NCBI RefSeq assembly: GCF_017562075.2
Contig: NW_024427648.1
Coordinates: 1 to 64,000 of the forward strand
Direction of reading: 5' to 3'
Source: Anopheles merus
Lineage: Eukaryota > Arthropoda > Insecta > Diptera > Culicidae
Length of the DNA: 64,000 nt
The notes under the pieces are model-generated. The model saw only the letters and a program-made list of their open reading frames with translations. It was not told the origin of the DNA and searched no databases. Positions 37,381 through 48,300 of this stretch are shown here, piece after piece; the stretch's first letter is position 1; every line of letters starts with the position of its first letter. The translations under genes were made by a program, and so were the position numbers.

Positions 37381-38069
37381 ATGGAAAAGTACGTAACCGT
37401 CGTGTCGGTGGACGATCAGCTGCTGTCGCCGATCGTGCCGCCACCGATCGATCCGGTCGTGATTGTCGCCAGCAGCGGCACCAGCGCCGACCGGGCCGTC
37501 GAGCTGAGCAACCTGAACGGACTGGCGAAGGTGGCGAACGGCTGCACGGAGCAGCAACCGATGGCACAGCAGCAGCAGGACGAGCCGCTGGACGATTCAC
37601 AGTTTGTGACGGTGCTGTCCATCAACCACGGGCAGCATGGCCGGCAGCAGAGCGCACCGGAAGTGGTGCTGGTGTACCGGTTGCCGGGCGAGCGGCTCGG
37701 CTTCGGGCTAAAGTTTCAGGGCGGCACCAAGAGCAACGAGAAGATACAGCGGCTGTTCATACAGTCGTGCGCGGAAAACAGTCCCGCGTCCCGGGTACAG
37801 GCGAGCTGGGGCCATCTGCGCGAGGGCGACGAGATACTGGAGATAGACGGCGTTAGCGTTTGTCGGATGACGCGCATCGAGTGTGTGAAGTGTCTGAAGG
37901 ACAGCAACGTTGCCATCAAGCTGCTGGTGCGGAACGGCGAGGGCAAGGTACAGAACTTTTACGGTGGGGACGCGATGGGAGCGTTGGGCGGTGGTGTTAG
38001 CTCGAGCGAGAATGGCGGTGTAGGTGGAGGAGCCGGCGGCGGTGGTGGTGAGATTCCAGAGCGTAAAGG
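37381..38069 (+). CDS. PDZ-domain scaffold protein, N-terminal coding part (PDZ domain)
   Basis: This is the first coding part of a PDZ scaffold protein. The ATG at 37381 has A at -3 and G at +4, and an in-frame TGA lies at 37375-37377, so this start is well supported. Residues 1-90 are low complexity, with two short similar strands, YVTVVSV (4-10) and FVTVLSI (75-81), and a Gln-rich run. Residues about 95-184 form one PDZ domain: the carboxylate-binding loop is RLGFGLKF (105-112), followed by GDEILEIDGVSV (149-160), typical of PDZ strands, and a helix with ECVKCLKD (167-174). PDZ domains bind C-terminal peptides of membrane or cortical proteins; the ligand class cannot be read with confidence. 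After the PDZ comes a Gly-rich linker. The frame ends at a TAA at 38107, but coding clearly continues in another frame from about 38070. I do not recognise the orthologue. Confidence 0.9.
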
Positions 38070-39757
38070 TGCCCACCGCCTCCGCCACCGGTTCCACCGC
38101 GAAAGCTAAACAAGCGCAAACAGGCGACGGTGGAGCAGCAGAACGCTTCCAGTGCGGCTGACGCACCGGCAGGTCCACCAAGCAAACAGGGCTTTGGAAC
38201 AATGCAGCCAAACAGTGGCCCAGCCTCGTCGGAACCGGCGCCGCCAGACGCGGAGAGCTACAGCAATCTCTTCGCGGCCGACGACATCAGCGACCTCATC
38301 TCGGAGTCGGACGATACGGCCAGCACCATCTCGACCGTGGTGGACAAGTTCTCGATCTGCTCGAGCCTGTCGTCCGAGGACTACACGATCCCGTCGCACG
38401 GTGGCCCGGCCGGCATCGGGCAGAGTGCGGAGCTGGCCAAAGCGCTCAAGCCTTTCACGCTGCTCGAGCAAGAGTTCAACCTAGAGAGCAGCAAGTTCGA
38501 AACGACCAACCTGTTTACCTTCAAGCCACCGCCGGCAGCGAATGGCTCGAACGTGGTCCAGCTGGAAGTGCTGGCAGAGAAGCCCGCCGTCCCCGCGGCT
38601 GCCGGCGGCGAGTACGAAAATGTCACCATCATGAAGGTGGACGAAAATCGCAACTACGAGAACGTCACCGTACCGTACGGGCCGTACGAGAACGTTACGA
38701 TACAGACGGTGCAGCCGTACGAGAATATGGTACTGAACCGGGGCGCCGTGGCAGGTCGTCCGAGGCAGCAGAGCGGCAGTGAACCGGCTAGCCCACCAGC
38801 AACGACCGAGCCGAGCAGTGGGGTGTATGAAAATTTCGAGCTAAAAGCACAAACCGTTGCAGCAGTGCCGCCACGTCCACTACCAAGACAGGGTGCGGTA
38901 GTGGAGCCGAAGAAGCGGGCACCGATACCTGTCCCGATTCCGATCGTCGTGCCACCACCACGCCTGAAGCCGGCGAAACCCGCTCAGAATGGTTCGGGCG
39001 GTGCACAGCAGCAGCAGCAAGCGTCGGTGGAGCCTTCACCCGCTGTAAACGCACCGCTTGGGTCCGAGTTCAACACGGTCCAGAGCTGGCTGCAGGAGGC
39101 AACGGAAGTGATACACGAGTGCGCTCTGACCGAGCGGGGTGAGGAAGCGCCAGCCGAGGAGAAAGCGCCGCCAGCGGTCGAAGCGGTGGCGAAGCAGCCA
39201 CCGGCAGCAACAGATCTGCCGCGGTTGATCGATTTCCATCCGAAAGTGTCGGTGCCGCTGAAAGCGCTCGAGGAAGAGATGGAAGCGATTGCAGCGCCGC
39301 CAGCATCGCCCGTACGGTTCGACGGCGGTGGCGAGCAGCTGTCCCAAGCGTTGGTGGAGGGTGATGAGCTGGTTAATGGAGGCAGTGGTGGTGGTCGGTT
39401 CGAGCTGCCACCGTCGGAGGCGGTCGTGCGGAAGTGCATCAAGATTTTGTCGAGCGAGGACCACACGTACATCGAGAGCAGCTCGAGCGACGAGGAGGAG
39501 GAGGAGCGCCGGTACGGCCGGTCGGAGGATGAGGACGATCGGACGAGCAGCTCGTTGTCGCGCGAGGCAACCACGCCGGAACAGTTCCTGAGCGGCGACG
39601 GCTACAGTGATGAGGATGGGGAGAAGCTTGGTCCGCCGGAGATTGTGTCCGGTGGGCCGTCCGAGGCGTACTTTAACTTCCCGTGGACGTCCAACCTGCT
39701 GCCCCCGATTGGCGAGGTGGAGGAGGAGTTCTCCTCCTTGGAGCATCAGCACAATGG
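38070..39757 (+). CDS. PDZ-domain scaffold protein, middle part (proline-rich, YENV cluster, acidic tract)
   Basis: This continues the same exon in the +2-shifted frame, opening with PPPPPPVPPRKLNKRK (polyproline with a PxxPxR SH3-type motif) and ending at the donor ATGG|GTAGGT (GT at 39758, phase 2). It encodes about 560 residues, mostly predicted disordered. In order: Ser/Asp-rich block (ESDDTASTIS, SSLSSEDY); five Tyr-Glu-Asn motifs with Tyr codons at 38613, 38655, 38685, 38718 and 38826 (four YENV/YENM, one YENF); a second proline-rich block with PRPLPRQ and PPPRLKP; a possible helix NTVQSWLQEATEVIHECALT; and a Ser-Asp-Glu tract (SSSSDEEEEE, SEDEDD) of the kind CK2 phosphorylates. Codon use is strongly GC-biased, unlike the flanking introns. 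The frame change near 38070 is best explained by one missing base in the C run at 38072-38074; a small intron is less likely. Function inferred: adaptor or scaffold. Confidence 0.85.
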
Positions 39758-41446
39758 GTAGGTTTTAATAATTTAATATTATTTTAGTCGCGTCACGTGC
39801 AACCGAAAATAGATCATATTTTGGTTCAGGCAACTGGGGTGGCTTCCCGGGGCTAACCAGCGACATTGGAGGCTTATAACTTTTGTGTGCGTAACCCAAA
39901 ATCGAAGCAATATTCTCGTGAAAAGTAATTCAACTAATTTAGTTTCTAGAAATGTCCATAGATCGGTTCAACTCGTCATCGGTTTTGTTTTATAGCACTT
40001 TGCAAAGTTGAATGGATATTTTTAGAAATTAAAAAAAAGTTTATTAGAAACTGTAAAAACCTTTTTTTCATTACTTTATAAAATTTTCCCAGAAAAATGG
40101 TCCTTAATGTAATTAAAACTGCCTGATATAAGTCTAACCAAATGATTTTCACAGGTCTTTTAAGGGTAGCTTTAAAGATAAAGGAGCTTCCATTTGGGGA
40201 TTAGGTGAGCTGTAACGGATTTTATTCGAATGAAACCTATCTTTAGATTTGTCCCTGATTATGTGATTATGTGGATCAAACTGGAAAGTGTCAAACAAAA
40301 CTACTCTACACTAACGGAAACAAAATCGGTATTTTACAATCTTGTTCCTGATTTGTTTATTTTTTCGGATCATAATATAAAATCAGCATTTTTGACATTT
40401 TTTGTTATAACATTCGAGTCGCATTGGCAATTTTTCCTAAAGTTTCGATTTGTTTGCCTTGTGTTTATTTGACACTTTTCCATGACTCACATAAGCGTCG
40501 CTTTTTTCTTTTAGTAACTTTTAGAACAAATTTGAAGTTTTCACTATGGACTTGCAATGTACAGTTCCTATTAGTACTCTAATAGGTTTCTGAATTCTCA
40601 TTCTTATTCTTATTTCCATAAGGGCTGGTTTGATGTAAAATGTTGTAAAGTAAAGAAAAAATGGTTTCATGTTTTGTCATTTATTTAAAAAAAAAAATAA
40701 AAAAGCTGTCAAATATGAAGAGCTATAACATAAAAATCGAGTTGAACCAATCTATGCACAATTATTAGAACTACTAAGTGGATTTAATTTTTATTAGAAT
40801 ATTGCATCAAAATTTGATAACGCATTCAAAAGTTCTAAGCCTGCAAAGCTGCTGGGTACCCAGGGTAGCGTGGTTGCCTGGAATAGGACTATCGCAATTG
40901 TTAATTCTAAAATCCAATTTTATCTAATTTGAAAATTTTAAAGACAATTTTGATAGGAAGATGACTGTAGTTTTTTCACATATTCCAATTTTCAAGTCAA
41001 TCGGATTGCAAACATTAAAGAAATAAGAAATCAAGTTCGATTTAGCCAGCACGGGTAAATACGTCCATAGCGCAATACACAGTGTGGCCTCAGTTTTGCA
41101 ACACACAAAATGTGGCGCTTTGAAAGCTTTCGTGAGCTTTTCTGTGCTATGTCGAACAGTCCAAAAGCTACGGTGTAGAACAGATTGCATACCTTCGTTT
41201 CATCAGGGCAATCCGCGCGGCTCTTGTGCTGTGCACCACATATTGCCTACCCTGCAGGCGCATCATCGTGATCAATACCTGGAATTAGTTTTATCGTACC
41301 AACACTATCTTTGCTCGTGCAATAAAAACAACCCCAGCTGGCTGATGCTGCTGGCATTGCCAGCTTGTGTTTGTTCTGTATCGCCAAAAATATCGGATAC
41401 TGATAAACATTTCGGTCTTTCGTTTCTGTTTTTCCCTGTTTTGCAG
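39758..41446 (+). other. Intron between the two coding exons
   Basis: It is bounded by donor GTAGGT (39758) and acceptor TTTTGCAG (41446), with phase 2 on both sides. It is much more AT-rich than the exons. About 1.06 kb of it is a foldback element with long diverged inverted arms (listed separately). The remaining 3' part (40883-41446) has no recognisable feature besides the T-rich tract before the acceptor. Confidence 0.85.
39825..40882. mobile_element. Foldback/MITE-like element with long inverted arms in the intron
   Basis: The two ends are inverted copies. The left end (from 39825, TTCAGGCAACTGGGG) pairs with the reverse complement of the right end (TTCCAGGCAACCACG, ending 40882). Similarity continues inward for roughly 190 bp per arm: AGGCTTATAACTTTTG (left) against AGGCTTAGAACTTTTG (right), GAAGCAATATTC against GATGCAATATTC, and ATAGATCGGTTCAACTCG against ATAGATTGGTTCAACTCG. 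The central ~680 bp is AT-rich and has no convincing ORF. The arms are diverged (I estimate about 70-75 % identity by eye), so it is an old copy. I see no clear target-site duplication. The family is not recognised. Confidence 0.7.
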
Positions 41447-42665
41447 CCCGATAGTTATTATCAACACGGCGGAGGAAACGGTTATCAACGACACGAACAA
41501 CAACCAGCAGCGGGAGAGGAAGAAGCCGCCGCCGATCGATGACGAACCGCCGCCGCCGATGCTGCCACATTCGAGCGTACCGTCGACGAAAATAGTCATC
41601 ACAGGGCATCGTATCGAGGCGATGATGAGTGCCGGCGAAAATATCGGCAACGACCGGAATCAGATGGCAGCAGCTGGAGAGCCGGAAGACTCCGTGAACG
41701 GTGATCAGGTATCGCTGATGGATGAAGGAGAAGAAGAGGAGGAAGAGGATCAAGATGCAGTCGATTCGGATGATTCGCTCGAGGTGGACAGCGGCACGAT
41801 CGAGCGGCGATCGGACAACGGCATGAAGAAGCTGCAACAAGTGGAATCCAGAACGGTCCAGCCGGATGAGGGCGAACAGCGCACAGAGTCGGATGAAAAG
41901 GTAAACAACAACACAGTCGCTGATAAGAAGGTGCCCGCTGATCCCGCGCTGATCCCAGTGAGTGGGGGCGAGATTGAGCCGACCAGCACCTGCGTGGACG
42001 GTAGTGTCACACCGCACGTTAACGGTGGTGTAGAGACATCGCACCAAGTTCCGGAAGCGATCGACGGACCGATGGAGCAGCAACCATCGGCTGGAACAGC
42101 CGGTGAGATAGAGCAGATGCAGATGGATACTGTGGACGAACCCAGCAGTGATGCAGGAAGTGTGCCAGCGAAGAGCGCAAACGAAACGACCGCCAGCGGG
42201 GAGCTGGAGGCAGTGGACGCGGACAACAGCAGCAGCAATATTGACGCGTTCTGTGGTGACGTAGACATCGTCGTAGGCGATACCGTTGAGAGTGACTTTG
42301 AGGAGCTGGTCAAAGCGCAAGTCGAACCGCTCGACGTCGAGGACAGTTCGGAGCAGATACAACAGATTCATGAGCGAATCATTGTTGGCATTGAGCGCGC
42401 TGTGAGTGAGGAGGAGATGGAGGTGAGGAAGGTGATGTGAAGGTGCTGCCGGACCCGTTGGAAAATGGTGATGTGAGTGCTGAAGTGAAGACGATGGTGG
42501 ACCCACCCAGTGATGATGGGGACGGTGATGTCGTAGTGGAAAGTGTTGCTGCACCTGCTGCGCCTGCCGCAGAGGAAGAGGAGCAACGTGGTGATGCGGT
42601 CGTGGTTGAGGTTGAAAAGGAGCCGAAGCAGGAACCAGGAACCGAAATACATCCAACAGAACAAG
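41447..42665 (+). CDS. PDZ-domain scaffold protein, next coding exon (acidic disordered region)
   Basis: The acceptor TTTTGCAG (AG at 41445-41446, after a T-rich tract) is followed by one base that completes the phase-2 codon left by the upstream exon (GG+C, Gly), then reads PIVIINTAEETVINDTNNN. The exon gives about 406 residues: KKPPPIDDEPPPPM (proline-rich), a short segment KIVITGHRIEAMM, the acidic run EEEEEEDQDAVDSDD, and then long Glu/Asp/Val-rich disordered sequence without a recognised domain. The open frame runs into a TGA at 42438, while an equally acidic open frame (EEGDVKVLPDPLENGD) runs from 42410 to the excellent donor ACAAG|GTAAGTGAG (GT at 42666, phase 1). I therefore treat this as one exon with a one-base deletion near 42424 (GTGAG where GTGGAG would keep the frame). 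A long antisense open frame over this exon is a codon-bias shadow. Confidence 0.85.
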
Positions 42666-44841
42666 GTAAGTGAGTTTGCAACATATAAAAACGGGGATTT
42701 TTTGGGTTTGGGTGTGAGGAACTTTACAGGAAACGAATGATGTAGCACCCACCTTCCAGTTTGTGTTGTGTCCGGTTGGTGAATTTGTTTGCAAGCTTTC
42801 TTTACACTGCGCTGCTGCCCCGCTGCTGACGGTGGGTTGCGATAAGATAACGCGGTTGTTACGAGCGCGCGCCCCGCTCGCACTTGGGCAATTAATTTAA
42901 ACGAGGTGTTACTGTAATGTCACCCGCCCCTTTTGCGTGTCTGAACGCTTGTTTAGATTGAGTGCATATGACGCATTCGACAAGGGGAAGGAGAATGGGT
43001 GAGGTTGGCGTCCTCACAAGGTCACAAAATCGGGAAGGTCGATTGCAGCTGTGATAACGTTGCAAAACTCAATACCTTCAAACACGCGGAATATTGGAGC
43101 TTCTAGCGCACTCCTCGCGGGTCCAAAGATGCACACCGCAAACAAATGACTTCATTATCGCGTCGGCAGCGACTTGGAAATAGAGTCGCCTGATAAACAG
43201 CCATACACCATCAGCATCGTGCGGGTGAAGGCGGCTTAAATGGGAAATGATATTTTCTCCGGTGGAGAAAACACAACCGCAACGAAAGCTTTCTGCGGGC
43301 TTTGGTGGGAATGTCACACGATACACAGCGGAGGGAGCCGAGAGGTAGAGAAGGTCGTCCAGATTTAGTGGGCAAGATCACGCAAAATCAGCATGTCGTC
43401 CTACATCTGTGGCAGGCGCGTGTGCCTCCTGCTCCATGTGGCAAAGAGGGTTTGACGTCGTTTTTTTGAACGGGTTTTGTAGCCCAGCTCCGAGGGCTGG
43501 GCGAGCGCTCGGATGCAAAATGTCAAATCGTGTGCCACACATTCGTCGCCCGTGCTCGTACGGAGACTACGAGCGTCGGGAAAGAAACGAGCAATTAAAG
43601 TTTTTGACATTTGATAAATATGAGCTGTTGTGGAGCGCGCGCGGGCGCCCGGTTTTGAAAAATGGTTCAGGCGCCTGATGGAAAGACGCTTTTCCTTTGC
43701 TCCTAGCTACAGCAGCCTTCGTGTGGTGGCGGTTTCGGTTGCTCACGGTTGGAGTGCTTCCTCGTGGTACGGCTGCGAAGTGTGCAATAACCCACTAGAC
43801 GCGGGAAGGTGTTTAAAATGGTGGTCTATCGTTTCTTTGTTCACAGGGGATGCTTGTAGGTACAGCTTCAAATGGTGGGGAAATTTATTTTTGCCATTTT
43901 ACTAGAAATACCTCACATCCTCGTAGCAAGCTTATGAGCTAGCAGAAAAAAAGGCAAGATCTTTGCGAAGGTGTGGCTGAAAAGTGTCGCACAAGAAAGG
44001 CACCAGTGCATTGACTTCATCCATTACTTAAGTCAACGTCAGTGTGATTGTGCAGTTCGAGAGCGCATCTTATGGTTGGTGCAGACTGGATGGTGTTGAA
44101 TGATGTCGGATTTGTAACAGAAAATCCTTCTTCCTTCAGTCAGTATCTCCTGTTTTCCAAATGTGGGACAATTAGTGCACACTCTTGTGTGGCACTAAAA
44201 CTAGCTGGAAGCGTAAAGCAGGAAGAGGCCACTGCTGCTCCGTCGGATTTGTCTTGGGTGATGTACAAATATTGGGAATTAATCTGTGGAAAGCAAAAAG
44301 GAAAGGAACGCTGCTTTCTTTCACCTCTCTTTTGCCAAACGGAAGGGTCGACATCTGTCGTTCTTGTTGTCGAGTCGTGTTGGGAATGGGATTTTTGTTC
44401 GCTTTAGCCCCGAGGAAGCCCCGTGTGTTGTCGGATTTCGTACGTCAGTTTAGCTTATTGTAAGCAGTGCTTCTGTGAAGGAGATTTTGCTAGCCGTTGG
44501 TGATGTCAGCTTTTCTAAGACGTGTGATGATCTTAGCTTTGTGACGTGTTTCTTAATTTTGGATTATTTTATGTTGTTAATTAATTAAATGATCATTTTT
44601 GCAATCTTTCTTAAGGTCTAAACATTTTAGATTTATGAGGAGAGATGTTCTGTAATAGCCGTGTGGCTAGAATAGCCAAGATAAGCGGTATAGAAAGAGA
44701 TTATTATGTTGTTTTTCCTTATATGTTTTATTTTAATCATTTTAGCGATCTGGGGACTTTCGATAGCAGTAATGGTTAACGGTTCAAAACCTTACACAAA
44801 TTCTTTTATGCTTTTACAATACCTTGAAATGCGACATTATC
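42666..44841 (+). other. Downstream intron, 5' part
   Basis: It starts with the donor GTAAGTGAG. The remainder is mixed, then AT-rich from about 44470, without a supported gene. Confidence 0.45.
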
Positions 44842-45200
44842 CTAATCGAAAATCAAATAATTTGACTGTAATATAGATTTGAAGAGAATATCTTAAAATT
44901 GGTGCCGTGACCAGGATATGGAACGGATATACCGATGTTGGCCTCATTAAAGCTACAAATTTGTATTTTGTAGTTTCAAAAGTTCGACAGTTTAATTTGA
45001 TATTGAAATAGCTGATTATTCTAATCGCCAATCAAACAATTTGACTTTAATATAGAATTGCAGAGAATATCTCAAATTTGATGCCTTGACCAGGATATGA
45101 AACGGATTTAGCAATGTTGAGCTCATTAAAGCTACAAGTTTATAGTTTTTATTGTTCCAAAGTTTATTTTAATATTCGCTCATTGCCATTATTATATTTC
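44842..45200 (+). repeat. Two tandem copies of a 179-bp repeat, with a partial third nearby
   Basis: Copy 1 starts CTAATCGAAAATCAAATAAT at 44842 and copy 2 starts CTAATCGCCAATCAAACAAT at 45021, a period of 179 bp. Shared blocks keep the same offset: GGTGCCGTGACCAGGATATG (44901) against GATGCCTTGACCAGGATATG (45080), and CTCATTAAAGCTACAA in both. A third copy of only the core, GGTGCCGTGACCAGGATATG, lies at 45290. Copies differ at many positions, so the array is old. The core resembles the stretch next to the primer-binding site of some BEL/Pao LTR retrotransposons as I remember them; that is tentative and no LTR or coding sequence is visible. Confidence 0.75.
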
Positions 45201-45330
45201 TGACGGTCATGATTTCATTAATTCTTCGGATTTGAAGACAAGCAAAACAATATTTTCACTCATTTTTGTCGTTACATATCTTATGCCTCGGTGCCGTGAC
45301 CAGGATATGAAACAAATTTCTCAGTTTTCT

Positions 45331-48300
45331 TTGTACAATGTAAACCATTGAGTAATTTTATGTATTCGAATCTGACCTAATTATTGAAAAAAGCTCTCCA
45401 GCTCAGCTTGGTTTGACTGGTATCGCTAAAATAGCAATAGATATTTTGAATGTTCCGCATTGGAATTAATCTACGATGCGGACTATACCACACTTCACCG
45501 CCTAATTTATCACCTATTTTGAATGGAAATTTTTCATTTCAGCGTAAAAGTGCTGCCAATGTGCTTTTTTCAATCTTGTTCCAGCAAAAAATGTCCATCC
45601 CTGTGAAGCAAAGAGCGGCGCGCTAAATTTGTTTCTCCAACTTCACCAAAAAGGTCAATGGCAGCCGGGGCTTGAGTGGCACGAAATGATTGGTGGTAGT
45701 TTAATTTGTTTTCCAGCATTTTTCCATCCCAACTGGAGCCTGCCGCTGAACGAAAGAGGGGGTTTGATAGGAAGACGGCAAGGAGACGCACGGTTGTTTG
45801 TCAACTCGACTGCAATTCCTCGCCTCGGTTTTAGGACGTCTTGTCGCCTGGGTGCGGTCTTGTGCGGGGCAGCCTCTCACCCTCTCTCTCTGTGTTCGTG
45901 CACTCCGATTCGTGTTAGTGTCGTCGCCTGTCAATCTCGTACCACGCCAAGCTGTCGATAACGTCGAACAAATTTAGAGCCTCTACGGGAAGGGACGGAC
46001 AGCCGGGCAGGAACATTGGTAGGAACCTTCCACCGCATACAACACGCTCGAAAAGTAGCGTTCATGTTCTATCTGTTCGGCTGTGCGGAGCTTGCAGGGC
46101 TTGGGGTTTTGGTGTTTGATTGTGGCGAAAATTAGTAGCAACCTTAAATGGGAGGCATGGGATAAGATAGGTTTCCCTTTTCTGCTTTCCCAGTTCGGTT
46201 GGCATTTTCAGTGTCAGCTGAGTTTAGCTAGCAGGGTCCACCTTGCCCGTGGAGAAAGCAACGGACGAGTTGAATTAACTAATCAATCCGTTGATGTGTC
46301 CTGATCGACATTGGGGGTTGGTGCCTCGTGTTAAGGTTGTTATGTACCTTGTGAAGAAAAGCCATAATGATATGAGCAAAAAACAACTAAAAACAATCAC
46401 GATCACTAACACCACGCTTAAGTTGGCAGTGTCGGGGCATGAAAGTGAAATTGACATTTCTCCCTCAGGCGCTCAGGGGAGCAGATATTCCCCACTGACG
46501 CATTCCTACGGACGACGCTGCATGCACCGCCCGGGTAATGCCAGGAATGTAGTGCACTTTTTTGTGTGTGTGTGTTGACCTTTGCCAGATTGAAACCCAT
46601 TCAATGGGAATGCAGAATAAGATCACAACACGAAAGGGAAGGAATTGAAGAGTTAAATAGGAAGTCGTTTCACAACTCCGGACGAAAGAATGTATACTTA
46701 CACGAAACGATATCGTTTTATCGTGACACGAGGAAAAGAATGAATTCCAGCACCATCAAATGATGCTTTGCCATTTTCATTCATTTCCTGCCGTGCGCGC
46801 GCGCTCTCACTCGCCATTTCTACTTTGCAGCAAAAGTAACGCCGACGCTTGACAAAGGAGAAGCTTCTCCTTCTGGCAGATATTAAATCATAAAATCTTT
46901 CATCCAGAAGCACGGTGCAACAATGGTGCGCTGTGCGGCTACAAAACGTGCCATTTGTGGTACTTCCAAATGGCGCGCCCCCTTACCTTCCAAAAGCTTC
47001 CCGCCCCGGTCGTCCTTTTTGGAGCATGATTTGCCTTTTGCGCTAAAGACGATCCTTTTGTGCGGCCGGTTTCTGCCGACAGTGTTGTTGCGGTGGTCTT
47101 GGCGCAGGCGAATAGTGTCCTCCTGCTTCTTATTCCTTCCACACTCCAATACCGTATTTTATCCCTTTCATTGTTTCCTAGCGCGTGGCGGGGCCCGGTC
47201 CCAGCGGTTGCTAGTTTAATCAGCATCTCGTTATGAAAAATAAACATAAAGAGATTTATATTTTTCAATTTCCCTGTACATCGTATTTACGTATTTACGC
47301 GCACAGTGCCCGCGCGCCCTGCATGCTCTGTAGTAGTTGCTGTGCAAAAGCTGCAAAAGAAAAGGCTTGAACTTGGGGTATCTTCTGTGGAAGATGTACG
47401 GAGCTGTGCTCACCAATTGGCGACAAGTAGTTTGTTGTTTTGTTTTAACAAATAGTAATAGTTTTGTGTTGAATGATTAATAGGAGGGATTTTGTTTATT
47501 CTTTGTTTTTACTGTTTTGGAAGGAGGAAACTCGTTAAAAATACTTCTCGCGAAGTAATCACAGGTGTACCAGAATGTAGAAGAAGTAATCTTATGTTGT
47601 GTTGTAGTACTGTTTCTTGATCGATAGACGGGAACTCACGGGGAAGTAGAAAGTATTTTGAATTATAGAGTTTTTGAGTTTTGCTATTACGGTCATCTAT
47701 TGGATTTGTCAACAGTTCGAGTAGCAAACGTTAAAAGTATCAAAGTGAGTTTTGAGCATAATTGAGTCATATTTTTCATAATGAACTCCAAATCAAACTA
47801 TACTTTCTTTGAAAGCTCTCGACAAATTTTTCGAAAAATGTTGGATACTGATCGAAAAACATCATTTTTGTAAACAACTGTGTTATCACACATTTAAAGA
47901 ATTTGTAAGGGTTCTAGCAGATGAGTTTATTGTTTGAGCTGTAATGTGTTGTTTTAATTTTGGTCACTATTTCTTATCCAAAAATGCAGCCAAACTAATC
48001 TTAAGTTCTCGGAACATACAAACTGTAACAATCAAGTTCGGCATCCCATTATTTGCCTTTTGAACATCCGAGAAGACCTTCTAAGGCTTACATTGACCGG
48101 TCATTGCATACATCTTGTATTCGTATACTAGCACCGCACCATTGTCCTGGACATGAGAAGTAAAAGTTATTGCTAAGGTAATGCTGATGTCTCATCCTGC
48201 ACGATAACTTGACAGCAATTTGTATGGGATGGTACCGGGGATCTAAAACCTCACATTTCTATTTCCAGCTGGTTTGAGTTTTAGAATTTCATGTATTGAA

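Larger units (their letters stand above)
5123..42665 (+). other. Proposed transcription unit of the PDZ gene (continues past the window)
   Basis: I propose one plus-strand transcription unit. A 5'UTR region (about 5123-6633) ends in a strong donor (ATCG|GTAAGT, GT at 6634). The next convincing acceptor in the same strand with an open coding exon behind it is the pyrimidine-rich CTAATCCTCAG|ATC at 37063. The coding exons that follow end at a donor ACAAG|GTAAGTGAG (GT at 42666), so at least one further exon must lie downstream, probably beyond the window. Splice phases between the two coding exons agree (phase 2 to phase 2). The join between 6633 and 37064 rests only on splice-site quality and absence of another gene between them, and needs transcript support. 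The very long introns are typical of insect developmental or neuronal genes, which is inference. Confidence 0.45.

Noticed and set aside
41247..42794. 515-codon antisense open frame over the second coding exon
   Set aside because: It is a shadow of the GC-biased codon use of the plus-strand exon and runs into intron on both sides.
44755..44800. Possible tRNA or SINE box B (GGTTCAAAACC)
   Set aside because: No box A at proper distance and no cloverleaf could be drawn.
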